NCBI GenBank assembly: GCA_004195045.1
Contig: SGBC01000001.1
Location: forward strand, 842,178 to 906,177
Reading direction: 5' to 3'
Source of the DNA: Candidatus Acididesulfobacter guangdongensis
GTDB lineage: Bacteria; SZUA-79; Acidulodesulfobacterales; Acidulodesulfobacteraceae
Length of the DNA stretch: 64,000 bases
Positions 45,583 to 53,804 of the stretch are shown in pieces. Each line of letters opens with the position of its first letter. Positions within the stretch are counted from its first letter, which is position 1. The position numbers were made by a program, and so were the translations under genes. Under the pieces are notes generated by a model. It made no database searches. It had not been told where the DNA came from and saw only the letters and a list, made by a program, of their open reading frames with translations.

Positions 45583-47244
45583 TTAATAACCTATTTTATA
45601 GTATTGGCTAATATCTATCGAGCCGCTAATTAATAACTCATAAGCCCTTTGCTTCAGCGTTCTATAATTTATAGACCGCTCTATATTAAAAATAGAATTT
45701 TCTTTCAACAGAGAAAGACGTATGTCGTCCGTAACATCAATTACCTCGATAACAGCTTTCCTCTGTACGAATCCGGTGCCGCCGCACGTTTTGCACTGCT
45801 TATGTCCTTTATCGTAAACTTTAAAATCAGAATTTATAGCCTCGCTTTTTCTGAGCGCTTCCATTATCAGATTATCCTTTATGTATCTTTCCGGATAATC
45901 TCTAATATTTTTATATTCCTTGCAGTCATGACATAATTCGTTATAAAGTCTTTGGCTCATAAGAATTCTTACCGAATCCAATAAAATATTTTTTTCTATG
46001 CCCAGATTTTCGAGCCGCCGTACGATTCCCAATGAAGAGCTTGCATGAACAGTCGCAAAAACAAGGTGTCCCGTTTCAGCTGCTATAATAGCCTGCTTCG
46101 CTACTTCTTTATCACGTATCTCGCCGATTACGATGACGTTCGGTGCGCTTCTCAATATGCTTTTAATTGATTTTTCATATGTTATAACATCGTTAATTTC
46201 CCCCTGCGCTACGTTTGAATTGGATAAATTAATTTCCACAGGGTCTTCTATCGTATAAATATACCTGTCCATCTGTTCGGCTATCATTTTAATTATGGCA
46301 AATACCGTAGTTGATTTGCCTGCCGATGTGGGTCCGGAGATTAAAACGAGTCCTGAATTGTAAAGCATTATCTTACTTAGCAGCTCCACTGTTTCATTGT
46401 TAAAACCTAAATCTGTCAGATTTAAAAGTCTTTTATTTAATCCCAAAAGTCTTAATGTTATTTTGTGTTGATTTTCCGTTAAATTTTTAACTCTTTCAGG
46501 ATAAAATTCCGTTCTGATTTGAATCTGCCCCATCTCGAACATCATGCTTAACGTATCTTTAGGGTTAGCATTGCTTGTTATTCCGCCTTTATTTTTTATT
46601 ATATTTTTTAGCTGATTAAAAAAAGTTAGGCTAATCGGACTCAATTTTTCTAAATTACCGTTTATTACCATATGACAGAACACTGTCTCACGGTCTATAG
46701 GATTAAGATGTATATCGGAAGCGCCCTTAGAAACAGCCATATCTATTATATTTTTTAAGTATTTTTCCGGATCTGTCTGCTCTTCTACTAAATAACCTAA
46801 ATTTTTCAGAATAAATTCCGATGTTGCAATATATATCTTCGTTATGTCTGTCAACGCGGATAAATCTTTATAAATATTGATATTAAACATATTAACGATT
46901 AATAATATAATTTGTGATGAGTCAGACGCCGTATTAAACGGACTGATTTTTTTAAGTATAAGGCAGTTATTGACGGCGCAATATTCTTTCGATAAAAAAT
47001 CAAATGAAACTGCAAAATCATCCGGTATAGCTTTTATATAGTCTATTCCCAGCTGTTTGGATACAGCTTCTACAATAATATCTTCATTAACGTATCTTAA
47101 ATCTGTTATTATCTGCCCAAGCAATTTTTGAGATTTTGATTGTATTAAGATAGCCTCGTTAAGCTGCTTTTCATTCAGATATCCGCTGTTTATCAATATT
47201 TCGCCAAGTCTAGCAGGGCATTGTCCGCGTGTTAAATCGTTCAT
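45583..47244 (-). CDS. GspE/PilB-family assembly ATPase
   Basis: The 553-aa protein begins with an MshEN-type N-domain (LGEILINSGYLNEKQLNEAI). It then has the secretion ATPase core with Walker A GPTSAGKSTT, the Asp box IEDPVEINL, Walker B VIVIGEIRD and the His box ATVHASSSLG. The four-cysteine zinc motif of extension ATPases is present as CHDC and CKTC. The Walker A has SAGKS where GSGKT is usual, but still fits GxxxxGKS. No PilT-like retraction ATPase is present in the window. Confidence 0.94.
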   Translation of the reverse strand: MNDLTRGQCPARLGEILINSGYLNEKQLNEAILIQSKSQKLLGQIITDLRYVNEDIIVEAVSKQLGIDYIKAIPDDFAVSFDFLSKEYCAVNNCLILKKISPFNTASDSSQIILLIVNMFNINIYKDLSALTDITKIYIATSEFILKNLGYLVEEQTDPEKYLKNIIDMAVSKGASDIHLNPIDRETVFCHMVINGNLEKLSPISLTFFNQLKNIIKNKGGITSNANPKDTLSMMFEMGQIQIRTEFYPERVKNLTENQHKITLRLLGLNKRLLNLTDLGFNNETVELLSKIMLYNSGLVLISGPTSAGKSTTVFAIIKMIAEQMDRYIYTIEDPVEINLSNSNVAQGEINDVITYEKSIKSILRSAPNVIVIGEIRDKEVAKQAIIAAETGHLVFATVHASSSLGIVRRLENLGIEKNILLDSVRILMSQRLYNELCHDCKEYKNIRDYPERYIKDNLIMEALRKSEAINSDFKVYDKGHKQCKTCGGTGFVQRKAVIEVIDVTDDIRLSLLKENSIFNIERSINYRTLKQRAYELLISGSIDISQYYKIGY

Positions 47245-47334
47245 AATGATACCTTAAAATAAACATAAAAAAATCTTTTAGAATATTATTTATATGCCGG
47301 CTTTGATAGCTTCATTGCTATACATTTTTTGCAA

Positions 47335-47919
47335 TTAAACCTTAAAATATAAAGTTAAAGTTCCTGCCGCATTAGATGTTGCGGCTGCCGTGTCATCCGG
47401 CGTTAAAGCGCTGCCGTTGAAAATCACGCCGCTTCCTAATCCGGAATCGCTATTGTCAACCGAATTAAACAAATCCTGAGCTATTTTATAAGCATCGTTT
47501 TCAGGCACAAGTCCAAAATTTATTGTGTAAACATTTGAAATGCTTGAGTCCTGTTCTACAGTTATTGCGCCGTTCCATGGGTCGCAATGGTATATTGAAG
47601 CCGCGTTTGAAGGACAGGCGGCACCTGTTGTAAATCCTGCCGATGCCGTCCATGATTTCCCCAGCACCCCGCTATTTATCATACTTGTTATAGATACATT
47701 TGAGATGTTTCCCTGATTTTGACTCATATAATTTAATACCGATGCTTTCATTGAGCTTATTTGATTTATTGTTGCCGTTACTCTGGATATGCCCATATAT
47801 TTAGAATAGATATATAAGCCGCCGGATGTGAGTATTGATATAATTATCATAGCCACTATAAGTTCCATCATGGTAAAGCCGTTATTGCCATACGGCAGTC
47901 TATTTTGAGAATGTTTCAT
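47335..47919 (-). CDS. Prepilin, type IVb-like
   Basis: The 194-aa prepilin has a 14-residue leader ending in Gly, then FTMMELIVAMIIISILTSGG with the conserved Glu at mature position 5. The mature chain of 180 residues contains one pair of Cys (ACP and HCD) and a late segment, NDAYKIAQDLFNSV, recalling TcpA- or PilS-type pilins. A prepilin peptidase must be encoded elsewhere. It lies between the secretin and the ATPase genes and may be the major pilin. Confidence 0.85.
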   Translation of the reverse strand: MKHSQNRLPYGNNGFTMMELIVAMIIISILTSGGLYIYSKYMGISRVTATINQISSMKASVLNYMSQNQGNISNVSITSMINSGVLGKSWTASAGFTTGAACPSNAASIYHCDPWNGAITVEQDSSISNVYTINFGLVPENDAYKIAQDLFNSVDNSDSGLGSGVIFNGSALTPDDTAAATSNAAGTLTLYFKV

Positions 47920-48014
47920 AACGCCTCCGTTTCAAATGTTATTTAATATATTAGTTAATAATTTTTAATACCAATTAAAAGAATTAATTCTGCAAGATAA
48001 ATATCTAACTGTCA

Positions 48015-49511
48015 TTATTTAATAATTTTAGGTTTTAATAATATATAAATTTCCGTTTTTGTTTTTGTATTGTTTATTCCGCTAAATAAGTAACCTATTA
48101 CCGGAATATTGTCTAATATCGGAACGCCGTATTTATCAGTGCTCGCTGAATCTGTAGTGAGTCCTCCCAGCAGCACCGATGTATTTGATTTTACAGCAAA
48201 AGTATCAATCATTGTTTTTGTGTTTATGTTCGGAACGCTAAAATTATTACCGTTAGAACTAAAAGAGGAATATCCGTCGATATTGTTGTCTACCACGGCT
48301 ATAGTTGCGTAAACTTTATTATTTTTTACCAGCGGCGTAAAAGAAATGGATAATCCCGTCTGCGCTTCGGATATTTGGGGATATGACAGTGTTGAATTCG
48401 AAAGACCTAACGATTCCACCTGCACTCCGGATTCGTAAGGTATCACACTGCCTGAAGATATAACCCTTGTTTGTCCGTTTAAAACCGATAACACTGCCGC
48501 ATTAACAAGCTTAACTTTTCCGTAGGTCTGCAGGGCATTAATAACTGCCTGATTTGAGTTGTTGCCTGTAAACGATAAGTAATCCCCTGAATTATTTAAA
48601 CCTGACTGAGCGCCTGAGTTTAATGAAAAATTTATATTAGATATTCCTAATGCATTGCTGCGCATTACGTCTTTAAATAATTCATTCATATTTATGCCGA
48701 ATTGATATTGGTTATTAAGCTGAATTTCTAATATTTTAACTGTCAGAACAATCTTTTTTGTTGATAATTTTTTAAGCTCTTTAACTAATAAACCGACTTG
48801 CCTGATTCTTTTTCTGGTTGCATGCACCGTCAAAAGACCGTAATTTGGGACAATATTGTAATAAGATTGTTTTGAGTTTTTAAAGATATTTCTTAGATTA
48901 GCCGTAAGTACATTATAAAAAGATTTAGAGGAGGTGCTCATTGTATCCGACATCATTCCGGCAGGATTTGTTGAAGTCTGGCTGCCGATTAAAGAATTTG
49001 CAGGAGACTGCGTTCCTGACGAAATGCTATTTGTTGAAGCGGCAGTTTGCGAATTATTAGATGCGTTTGAAGTTGAAATGGAGCCGACTGAAAAATTAAC
49101 TTTATTTGTTAGCGCTGTTATAGAAAATCTGTAAGTTTTATTTGTATAAGCGTGAACCGTTATTTTTTTTAAATGCGTACTGTAACGATATACGTAATTG
49201 TGTAAAATTATTGAAAGAATTTTATATAAAGGCTCATTATTAAAAACCAGCGTCATTTTTCTATGTGTATTGATATTTTTGGAATAATTGAAATTGATAT
49301 GAGTATCTAATGAAAGCATGTAAAAAATAGAACCTAATGATAGTCTGCCTTTTAAGGATATCTTTTTTTGTAAAGCGTGTGGAATTTTTTTTATTTTACC
49401 GATATCCGGCTTAGCATATTTGATTTTTATTACAGGCAAGTTTATAGCCGCAGAATTTTTGACGGCAAATAAGAAAAATACTAAAATTATCGTTAATTTT
49501 TTAATAAACAT
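48015..49511 (-). CDS. Secretin (outer-membrane pore)
   Basis: The 498-aa protein has a signal peptide (about 1-22), N-domains (about 50-125), a Ser/Thr/Asn-rich linker (about 140-195), a further N-domain and the C-terminal secretin core. The core contains VPILDNIPVIGYLFSGINN and SVLLGGLTTD. The short N-region and the Ser-rich loop resemble PilN/BfpB secretins of type IVb pili more than PilQ, as there are no AMIN domains. It forms the outer-membrane channel of the machine. Confidence 0.9.
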   Translation of the reverse strand: MFIKKLTIILVFFLFAVKNSAAINLPVIKIKYAKPDIGKIKKIPHALQKKISLKGRLSLGSIFYMLSLDTHINFNYSKNINTHRKMTLVFNNEPLYKILSIILHNYVYRYSTHLKKITVHAYTNKTYRFSITALTNKVNFSVGSISTSNASNNSQTAASTNSISSGTQSPANSLIGSQTSTNPAGMMSDTMSTSSKSFYNVLTANLRNIFKNSKQSYYNIVPNYGLLTVHATRKRIRQVGLLVKELKKLSTKKIVLTVKILEIQLNNQYQFGINMNELFKDVMRSNALGISNINFSLNSGAQSGLNNSGDYLSFTGNNSNQAVINALQTYGKVKLVNAAVLSVLNGQTRVISSGSVIPYESGVQVESLGLSNSTLSYPQISEAQTGLSISFTPLVKNNKVYATIAVVDNNIDGYSSFSSNGNNFSVPNINTKTMIDTFAVKSNTSVLLGGLTTDSASTDKYGVPILDNIPVIGYLFSGINNTKTKTEIYILLKPKIIK

Positions 49512-49538
49512 GGGTAGATAAGACCGATTTAAATAATT

Positions 49539-50006
49539 TTATTTTGATAAAATTTGATAGTATCCGGCTATTTTCTTAATATATCTGTATGTCGAACGGG
49601 GCACTCCTCCATTTGGTCCGGCGTTATAACACGCCAATGCCAAGGCAATATTTTCATTTTTTAAATTTAAGCAATATCTTAAATAATAAACGCCGCCTAT
49701 TATATTTTGCAATGGATTATAAGGATTGATGCCAATACTTTTTGCCGTCTGCGGCATTAGCTGCATAAGCCCAATCGCGCCTCTATCTGACAATGCATTG
49801 ATATTGAAGTCAGACTCTTCTTTTATCATTGATAAGACTAATGCGCTTGGAACATTAAAATCTTTTGAAGCGGCAAAGATAGTTTTTGCTATCGTTTTAT
49901 AAGAATAGCCGTAACTATTCGGAATGTTTGAAATTGGCATATCCAAGCATATCCATATAACTGTACCTGCGCCCAATATTGCAAGAGCCGTTAAAAATTT
50001 AACCAT
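49539..50006 (-). CDS. Lytic transglycosylase (SLT domain)
   Basis: The 155-aa protein has an N-terminal hydrophobic segment (about 4-22) and a single SLT domain: LVLSMIKEESDFN carries the catalytic Glu, and DRGAIGLMQLMPQTA and ALACYNAGPNGG are standard motifs. Such enzymes open local gaps in peptidoglycan; small ones are typical of type IVb pilus, type III and type IV secretion loci. It overlaps the upstream lipoprotein gene by 16 bp. Confidence 0.93.
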   Translation of the reverse strand: MVKFLTALAILGAGTVIWICLDMPISNIPNSYGYSYKTIAKTIFAASKDFNVPSALVLSMIKEESDFNINALSDRGAIGLMQLMPQTAKSIGINPYNPLQNIIGGVYYLRYCLNLKNENIALALACYNAGPNGGVPRSTYRYIKKIAGYYQILSK

Positions 50007-50728
50007 AAAATAATTCCTTTTTTATACCTTTCGGCGACTGTTAAGTTTTTAATAGTTTCCCATTTTTTTATTTTGAATGAATTGCCGGCATTGGAATACT
50101 TGAAATTCAAATTTATAAATCTTGGATTGCCGCAATTATTCAAACTTATAGAGACTATTTCATAGCCGTTTAAATATTTGAAGCGGCGGATAGTTATCGT
50201 TAAATGATTAGAAATAATCTTTTTATCTATTATTATTTTTTTCTTGGTATTTATTTTCAAATAAATGGTATTACTTCTTTCTATTAGCGTATATGGTTCT
50301 AATTGGACTGTCTGCAATGCAGATTGTGTTTTAATAGGCTTATTTTGTTTTAAATCAGTTCCGTTTATGTTTTTATTATTTAATTTTATAGCGTCTAATT
50401 TTCGATTATGTTTTAACTTTTTGGCTATCGATTTATTATTTATTTCAGTAATACCGAGCATATTTTTGGGTATATATAAGACTTTACGTTTTTTGTGTTT
50501 AATATTTTTAATTATATTTGCAGTAGTTAAGAGCGGAATATTGAGAATTGCAAACATTTCGCCGTTTAATTTATTTGCTTGAATCTTAGTCAAATTTTTA
50601 TTAATTGCGTTATTATTGTAAGCGCAGCCGGACGCTGCTATTGCAATAAATAAGATTCCTGCAACCATGGTTAGAAAATATATACGCTTAAAATTAACGA
50701 TTGAACTTTTCACTCTTTTTAATTTCAT
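49991..50728 (-). CDS. Putative lipoprotein of the pilus locus
   Basis: The chosen ATG at 50728 gives 245 aa; TTG 50758 would add ten residues. A hydrophobic segment ends in the lipobox-like IAASGC (Cys at about 35), so lipidation is likely. The rest is Lys/Asn-rich and predicted periplasmic. No family is recognised. Its place between a prepilin and the transglycosylase/secretin pair suggests a pilotin or outer-membrane accessory role, which is inference only. Confidence 0.6.
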   Translation of the reverse strand: MKLKRVKSSIVNFKRIYFLTMVAGILFIAIAASGCAYNNNAINKNLTKIQANKLNGEMFAILNIPLLTTANIIKNIKHKKRKVLYIPKNMLGITEINNKSIAKKLKHNRKLDAIKLNNKNINGTDLKQNKPIKTQSALQTVQLEPYTLIERSNTIYLKINTKKKIIIDKKIISNHLTITIRRFKYLNGYEIVSISLNNCGNPRFINLNFKYSNAGNSFKIKKWETIKNLTVAERYKKGIILWLNF

Positions 50729-50837
50729 AATCTGTTTAACGTTTACAAGGTGTTGCAATATAAATATAACTTGTTTTAATATTTTCGTTCGGTCTAAAGA
50801 TTAACTAAATGATTACATCAATGTTCTACGAGAATAT

Positions 50838-51419
50838 CTAATCAAATCCAAAAAATATTTCAGATTGCGAAGAAGAGGACAACAAATTATTATTATCAGG
50901 CACTATTGAAGAGCATCTATATTGCGGTAAATTATAGCCGCTACCGTTAAAACCAACTGAGCTTATTGAATTTTCTAATGCTCTGCAGATACTTAAAGCC
51001 TGTAAATTTGTAATAGACGGCGAATATATACCAATTATATAGTCGCCTGAAACACCCCAGATATTTTGACCTATAAAGTATTTTTTGATTAAACCGTTGT
51101 TATTTAATGGGTATGTCCAATTTCCGTTTGTATTCCATGATGAAGGTATTAAATCGTCAGTTTGCATTTCTGAAGGTTCAATTGTTTTATAGCTTCCGCC
51201 GTTGATTTCGGCGTATGAATTTGCAGCAGTTTCCAGCGTAGCAATATTTTTTATAGTTGCCGTTACTTTTGATGATGAGATTAAACCTGAAGAAATATAA
51301 AGTCCGCCAGACGTTAAAATTGCAACAATAAGCGTAGCGAGAATTAGTTCAATTAAAGTAAATCCGCTGCCGCTGTTCATATTAAAACTTATATTTGCAT
51401 TTGGCATACAAGATTGCAT
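50838..51419 (-). CDS. Second prepilin, first gene of the pilus locus
   Basis: The 193-aa prepilin has a 19-residue leader ending in Gly, then FTLIELILATLIVAILTSGG, with Glu at mature position 5. Its N-terminal helix is very similar to that of the other prepilin, including ILTSGGLYI and SRVTATI-like segments, so the two are probably paralogs. A late ALSICRAL segment and a second Cys (YRCSS) resemble type IVb pilin C-terminal motifs. It may be a minor pilin or an alternative major subunit. Confidence 0.85.
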   Translation of the reverse strand: MQSCMPNANISFNMNSGSGFTLIELILATLIVAILTSGGLYISSGLISSSKVTATIKNIATLETAANSYAEINGGSYKTIEPSEMQTDDLIPSSWNTNGNWTYPLNNNGLIKKYFIGQNIWGVSGDYIIGIYSPSITNLQALSICRALENSISSVGFNGSGYNLPQYRCSSIVPDNNNLLSSSSQSEIFFGFD

Positions 51420-51666
51420 TCCTGTTTAAAAATTATTGTAAAAAAATTGTTGAATTTTTGTAATACATAAAATAAAAACGTTAAATTTTATTTCTGATTA
51501 TTTTTTAATTTATTAAAAATCATTTTACAACTTTACTTTTACGGTTTTATGAAACAAATAATTCAAAATTATTAAACTTTTGTTAACAATTTGTTTCAAT
51601 ATTGGTTAAAATTATGTAATATCAATAAGTTGTTTTGCATTGTCTGAATAAGGTGCAGATATTTTA
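51420..51666. other. Non-coding upstream region of the pilus locus and tRNA-Arg
   Basis: About 250 bp of very AT-rich DNA between the divergent prepilin gene and tRNA-Arg. It must contain the promoter of the pilus locus on the minus strand, but I see no convincing sigma-70 or sigma-54 (GG-N10-GC) signature. No ORF or long repeat is recognised. Confidence 0.5.
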
Positions 51667-51695
51667 TTGACAATAAATAATTTTAATAGTAAAAT
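51667..51695 (+). promoter_or_regulatory. Sigma-70 promoter of tRNA-Arg(UCU)
   Basis: TTGACA at 51667-51672 and TAAAAT at 51690-51695 are spaced by exactly 17 bp. The tRNA begins about 30 bp downstream. A second TATAAT lies at 51699-51704. Confidence 0.7.
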
Positions 51696-51725
51696 ACTAT
51701 AATATTCATATCAGAAGAACGATGT

Positions 51726-51802
51726 GCGTTCATAGCTCAGATGGATAGAGCAACAGCCTTCTAAGCTGTGGGTCGCAGGTTCGAATCCTGCTGGACGCAC
51801 CA
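51726..51802 (+). tRNA. tRNA-Arg (anticodon UCU)
   Basis: A 77-nt cloverleaf with an encoded CCA. The acceptor pairs GCGTTCA with TGGACGC, the D arm is GCTC...GAGC, the anticodon stem ACAGC/GCTGT encloses CTTCTAA (TCT), and the T arm is GCAGG TTCGAAT CCTGC. An integrase remnant lies about 120 bp downstream, making this a likely integration target, though I found no second copy of the tRNA 3' end within the window. Confidence 0.95.
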
Positions 51803-51921
51803 TTAAAAACCGCAGTAAATAAGCACATTCAGCAATTCCCCTTTCTCTTGACAATATCTCCAAAATGGTAAAATTTGGTAAAATATTGTCCAAACTTGTC
51901 CCATTTTTAAGGAGATTAAAA

Positions 51922-52272
51922 ATGTCAGATAATGTCAGATTGCGCGGTCAATATTACTACTACGATATGATGATTGACGGTGTCAGGTATAAAGGAACTA
52001 CCAAAACCACAGATAAAAGCCTTGCCGAAAAGGTAGCCAGCACTATAAAGAGCGATATACTTAGACAATAGCATGACCTGCCGACTATCGTAAATTATAA
52101 TGACCGTAATTTTTTAGATTTGTGGAAAGATTATATTAAAAACCTTACTAATTCAAGAGGAAGAAAAGGCGCCGTCAGATCATTTTTCTGTTTTGCAAAA
52201 GGAAAAGAAATAATTATATTGCATTTTTTTATTAAAAATCGCAGAAAACCACCAAAAAAGAAATTGATTTAG
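51922..52272 (+). pseudogene. Phage-type integrase, N-terminal remnant
   Basis: From ATG 51922, which has an AAGGAG site upstream, the peptide LRGQYYYYDMMIDGVRYKGT and SLAEKVASTIKSDILRQ matches the arm-binding N-domain of tyrosine recombinases. A TAG at 52069-52071 interrupts the frame, but the same frame continues plausibly with HDLPTIVNYNDRNFLDLWKDYIKNLTN before decaying and stopping at 52272. The catalytic domain is absent. It marks an old insertion at tRNA-Arg. Confidence 0.7.
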
Positions 52273-52303
52273 CTTTAAAAAGAATGTCGGAATATTTAAT
52301 TGT

Positions 52304-52480
52304 TTTATAAAATAAAAACCATTCATTTGCTATATTTTTATATTTTTTCCATGAAGTTATTTATTCCCCTTCCTTATTATAATTTTCAAACTCACGCATA
52401 GCTTTAAATTTCTCTACGAATTTTTCGGCGATTTTTACAAAAACCTTTGCCGATAAAAAGCTTCTGCCGGTCTTTTTATA
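52304..52480 (-). pseudogene. Internally deleted second copy of the zeta-toxin operon
   Basis: This stretch is a near-duplicate of two separated parts of the intact toxin operon. 52361-52480 matches 53398-53517 (end of the upstream small ORF, including KIAEKFVEKFKAM). 52304-52352 matches toxin codons around residues 141-156 (ANEWFLFY) at 52923-52967. The join falls at a shared TGGAAA, so about 420 bp (toxin residues 2-140) were lost by recombination between short repeats. The stretch cannot encode a toxin. Confidence 0.8.
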
Positions 52481-52628
52481 ACCGCATTAGACCATATAAA
52501 AAGACAGATGGCGTGAAAAAAAATAATAATAAACACAGTGAAATATATATAATGGATTATCTTCGCGTCTACCTAAACTGTTATGAGGATTTGCCGAGTT
52601 TCGGCCACGGTTCTCATAATGAAAAAAG

Positions 52629-52829
52629 CTATAAATCGTCGCAATTTTTATAAATGTCCGGCGTTTCCGACGTAATTTCCCCGCTGGGCAATTCGTAATA
52701 AAGTTTGCCGTTTCTACTATAGACGTTTGGAATTCCCATTTCTAAATTCTCTTTCTGCGCATTTCTGACGGCATTATTACCAGCCCTTATTATATCGTCT
52801 CTTAATTTGATAAATTCATCATTGCTCAT
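52629..52829 (-). CDS. Small protein paired with the zeta-type toxin (possible antitoxin)
   Basis: The 66-aa protein has a helical N-terminal half (LRDDIIRAGNNAVRNAQKEN) and a beta-rich tail (NVYSRNGKLYYELPSGEIT). Its ATG overlaps the toxin stop codon by 4 bp, so the two are translationally coupled. Small proteins of this pattern often accompany zeta-like kinases. I cannot show that it neutralises the toxin, and the ORF upstream of the toxin is a competing candidate. Confidence 0.65.
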   Translation of the reverse strand: MSNDEFIKLRDDIIRAGNNAVRNAQKENLEMGIPNVYSRNGKLYYELPSGEITSETPDIYKNCDDL

Positions 52830-53389
52830 ATAGAACCCCCAAATTGTTTATATAAAAATTCATTTAAAACCGTTAAATAATTTTCTTTGAAATATGCGAT
52901 TTCTTCAAAGTCATCTTCGCCATTATAAAATAAAAACCATTCATTTGCCATATCTTTATATTCTTTCCAGAATAAATTCCTGCTTCTTTCAAATCTTCTT
53001 ACGACATCGGACTTTGGAATATCATGTCCCCCCTTTAAAACTCTTCCTTTAATCCTCCGAAAATTTATACTTGGGTTATCGGTAAATATATAAATAATTA
53101 TAACGTTATAACCTCTATCTTTAGATTCTTTAATTATTTTTTTAATGTACTTTCCCGATAAAGTAGTTTCAATTATAAAACTAATGCTTTTGGAAAGATA
53201 ATCGTAAATATTTTTTAAAAAAATCTTTCCGGCTTCTATCCTTTTTTTATTTAAATCGGATGGACTTAAGGCTTTTGCAATTTCGTCGGCGTTGACGAAG
53301 GCGAGCCCTTTGTTTTTATTGAAAACATTAATAAAAGTGGTCTTTCCGCTTCCGTTTGCCCCAGCTATTATAAATATATTTTTTTCCAT
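52826..53389 (-). CDS. Zeta-toxin-family P-loop kinase
   Basis: The 187-aa protein starts MEKNIFIIAGANGSGKTTF, with Walker A GANGSGKT at residues 10-17. It contains FVNADEIAKAL, a zeta/AAA_33 substrate-site motif, FIIETTLSGK, and RVLKGGHDIPKSDVVRRFERS with arginines in the lid. Zeta toxins phosphorylate UDP-GlcNAc and block wall synthesis. Many chromosomal relatives have this short form with unknown substrates. It is flanked on both sides by small ORFs. Confidence 0.85.
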   Translation of the reverse strand: MEKNIFIIAGANGSGKTTFINVFNKNKGLAFVNADEIAKALSPSDLNKKRIEAGKIFLKNIYDYLSKSISFIIETTLSGKYIKKIIKESKDRGYNVIIIYIFTDNPSINFRRIKGRVLKGGHDIPKSDVVRRFERSRNLFWKEYKDMANEWFLFYNGEDDFEEIAYFKENYLTVLNEFLYKQFGGSI

Positions 53390-53397
53390 AAAGTTAT

Positions 53398-53577
53398 TTA
53401 TTTCCCTGCCTTATTATAATTTTCAAACTCGTGCATAGCTTTAAATTTCTCTACGAATTTTTCGGCGATTTTCACAAAAGCCTTTGCCGATAAAAAGCTT
53501 CTGCCGTTTTTGTGAAACTTTGTGATTCTACGAGAGTTTTTGAAATATTCAATTGAGTTAATGTCATGAGTAAATAA
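53398..53577 (-). CDS. Upstream small ORF of the toxin operon, no canonical start
   Basis: A 59-codon open frame ends 8 nt before the toxin ATG and reads ...INSIEYFKNSRRITKF... then FLSAKAFVKIAEKFVEKFKA. It is helical and antitoxin-like in size. The frame has no ATG, GTG or TTG before residue 48; the ATG at 53567 is in another frame and soon stops. The copy at 52361-52480 preserves the same frame with mostly conservative changes, which argues for former coding. Either it starts at a rare codon (ATT) or its 5' end has decayed. Confidence 0.45.
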   Translation of the reverse strand, partial: LFTHDINSIEYFKNSRRITKFHKNGRSFLSAKAFVKIAEKFVEKFKAMHEFENYNKAGK

Positions 53578-53804
53578 TCATTTTAATTATAAAAATTATT
53601 CATTTGATTCATTATAAATCAAATCTTATAATATATTCAAGAGCACAGTTTGAAGTTTTTATAACGAATATAATCCGATGCATAAATATTTTATAGGTAA
53701 TTAAATAAGCAGACAAATTATGCGATTATATATTTTAGATTAATAGTAATTTAATTATTAATATTACATATTAATGTAAATTAATATAAAAACGGGAGGG
53801 CAAA
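53578..53804. other. AT-rich spacer before the methyltransferase gene
   Basis: This 227-bp stretch lies between the toxin operon and the divergently oriented methyltransferase gene. It is very AT-rich, with short palindromic stretches such as ATATTACATATTAATGT. No ORF, tRNA or convincing promoter is recognised. It presumably holds the promoters for both directions. Confidence 0.4.

Noticed and set aside
51711..51893. Minus-strand frame across tRNA-Arg(UCU)
   Set aside because: The RPAGFEPATHSLEGC-type peptide is the familiar antisense translation of a tRNA gene, not a protein. The same applies to 63091-63327 over tRNA-Arg(CCG).
52447..52653. Plus-strand 68-codon frame
   Set aside because: Its first part is the complement of the decayed toxin-operon copy and the rest has no family likeness or ribosome-binding site.
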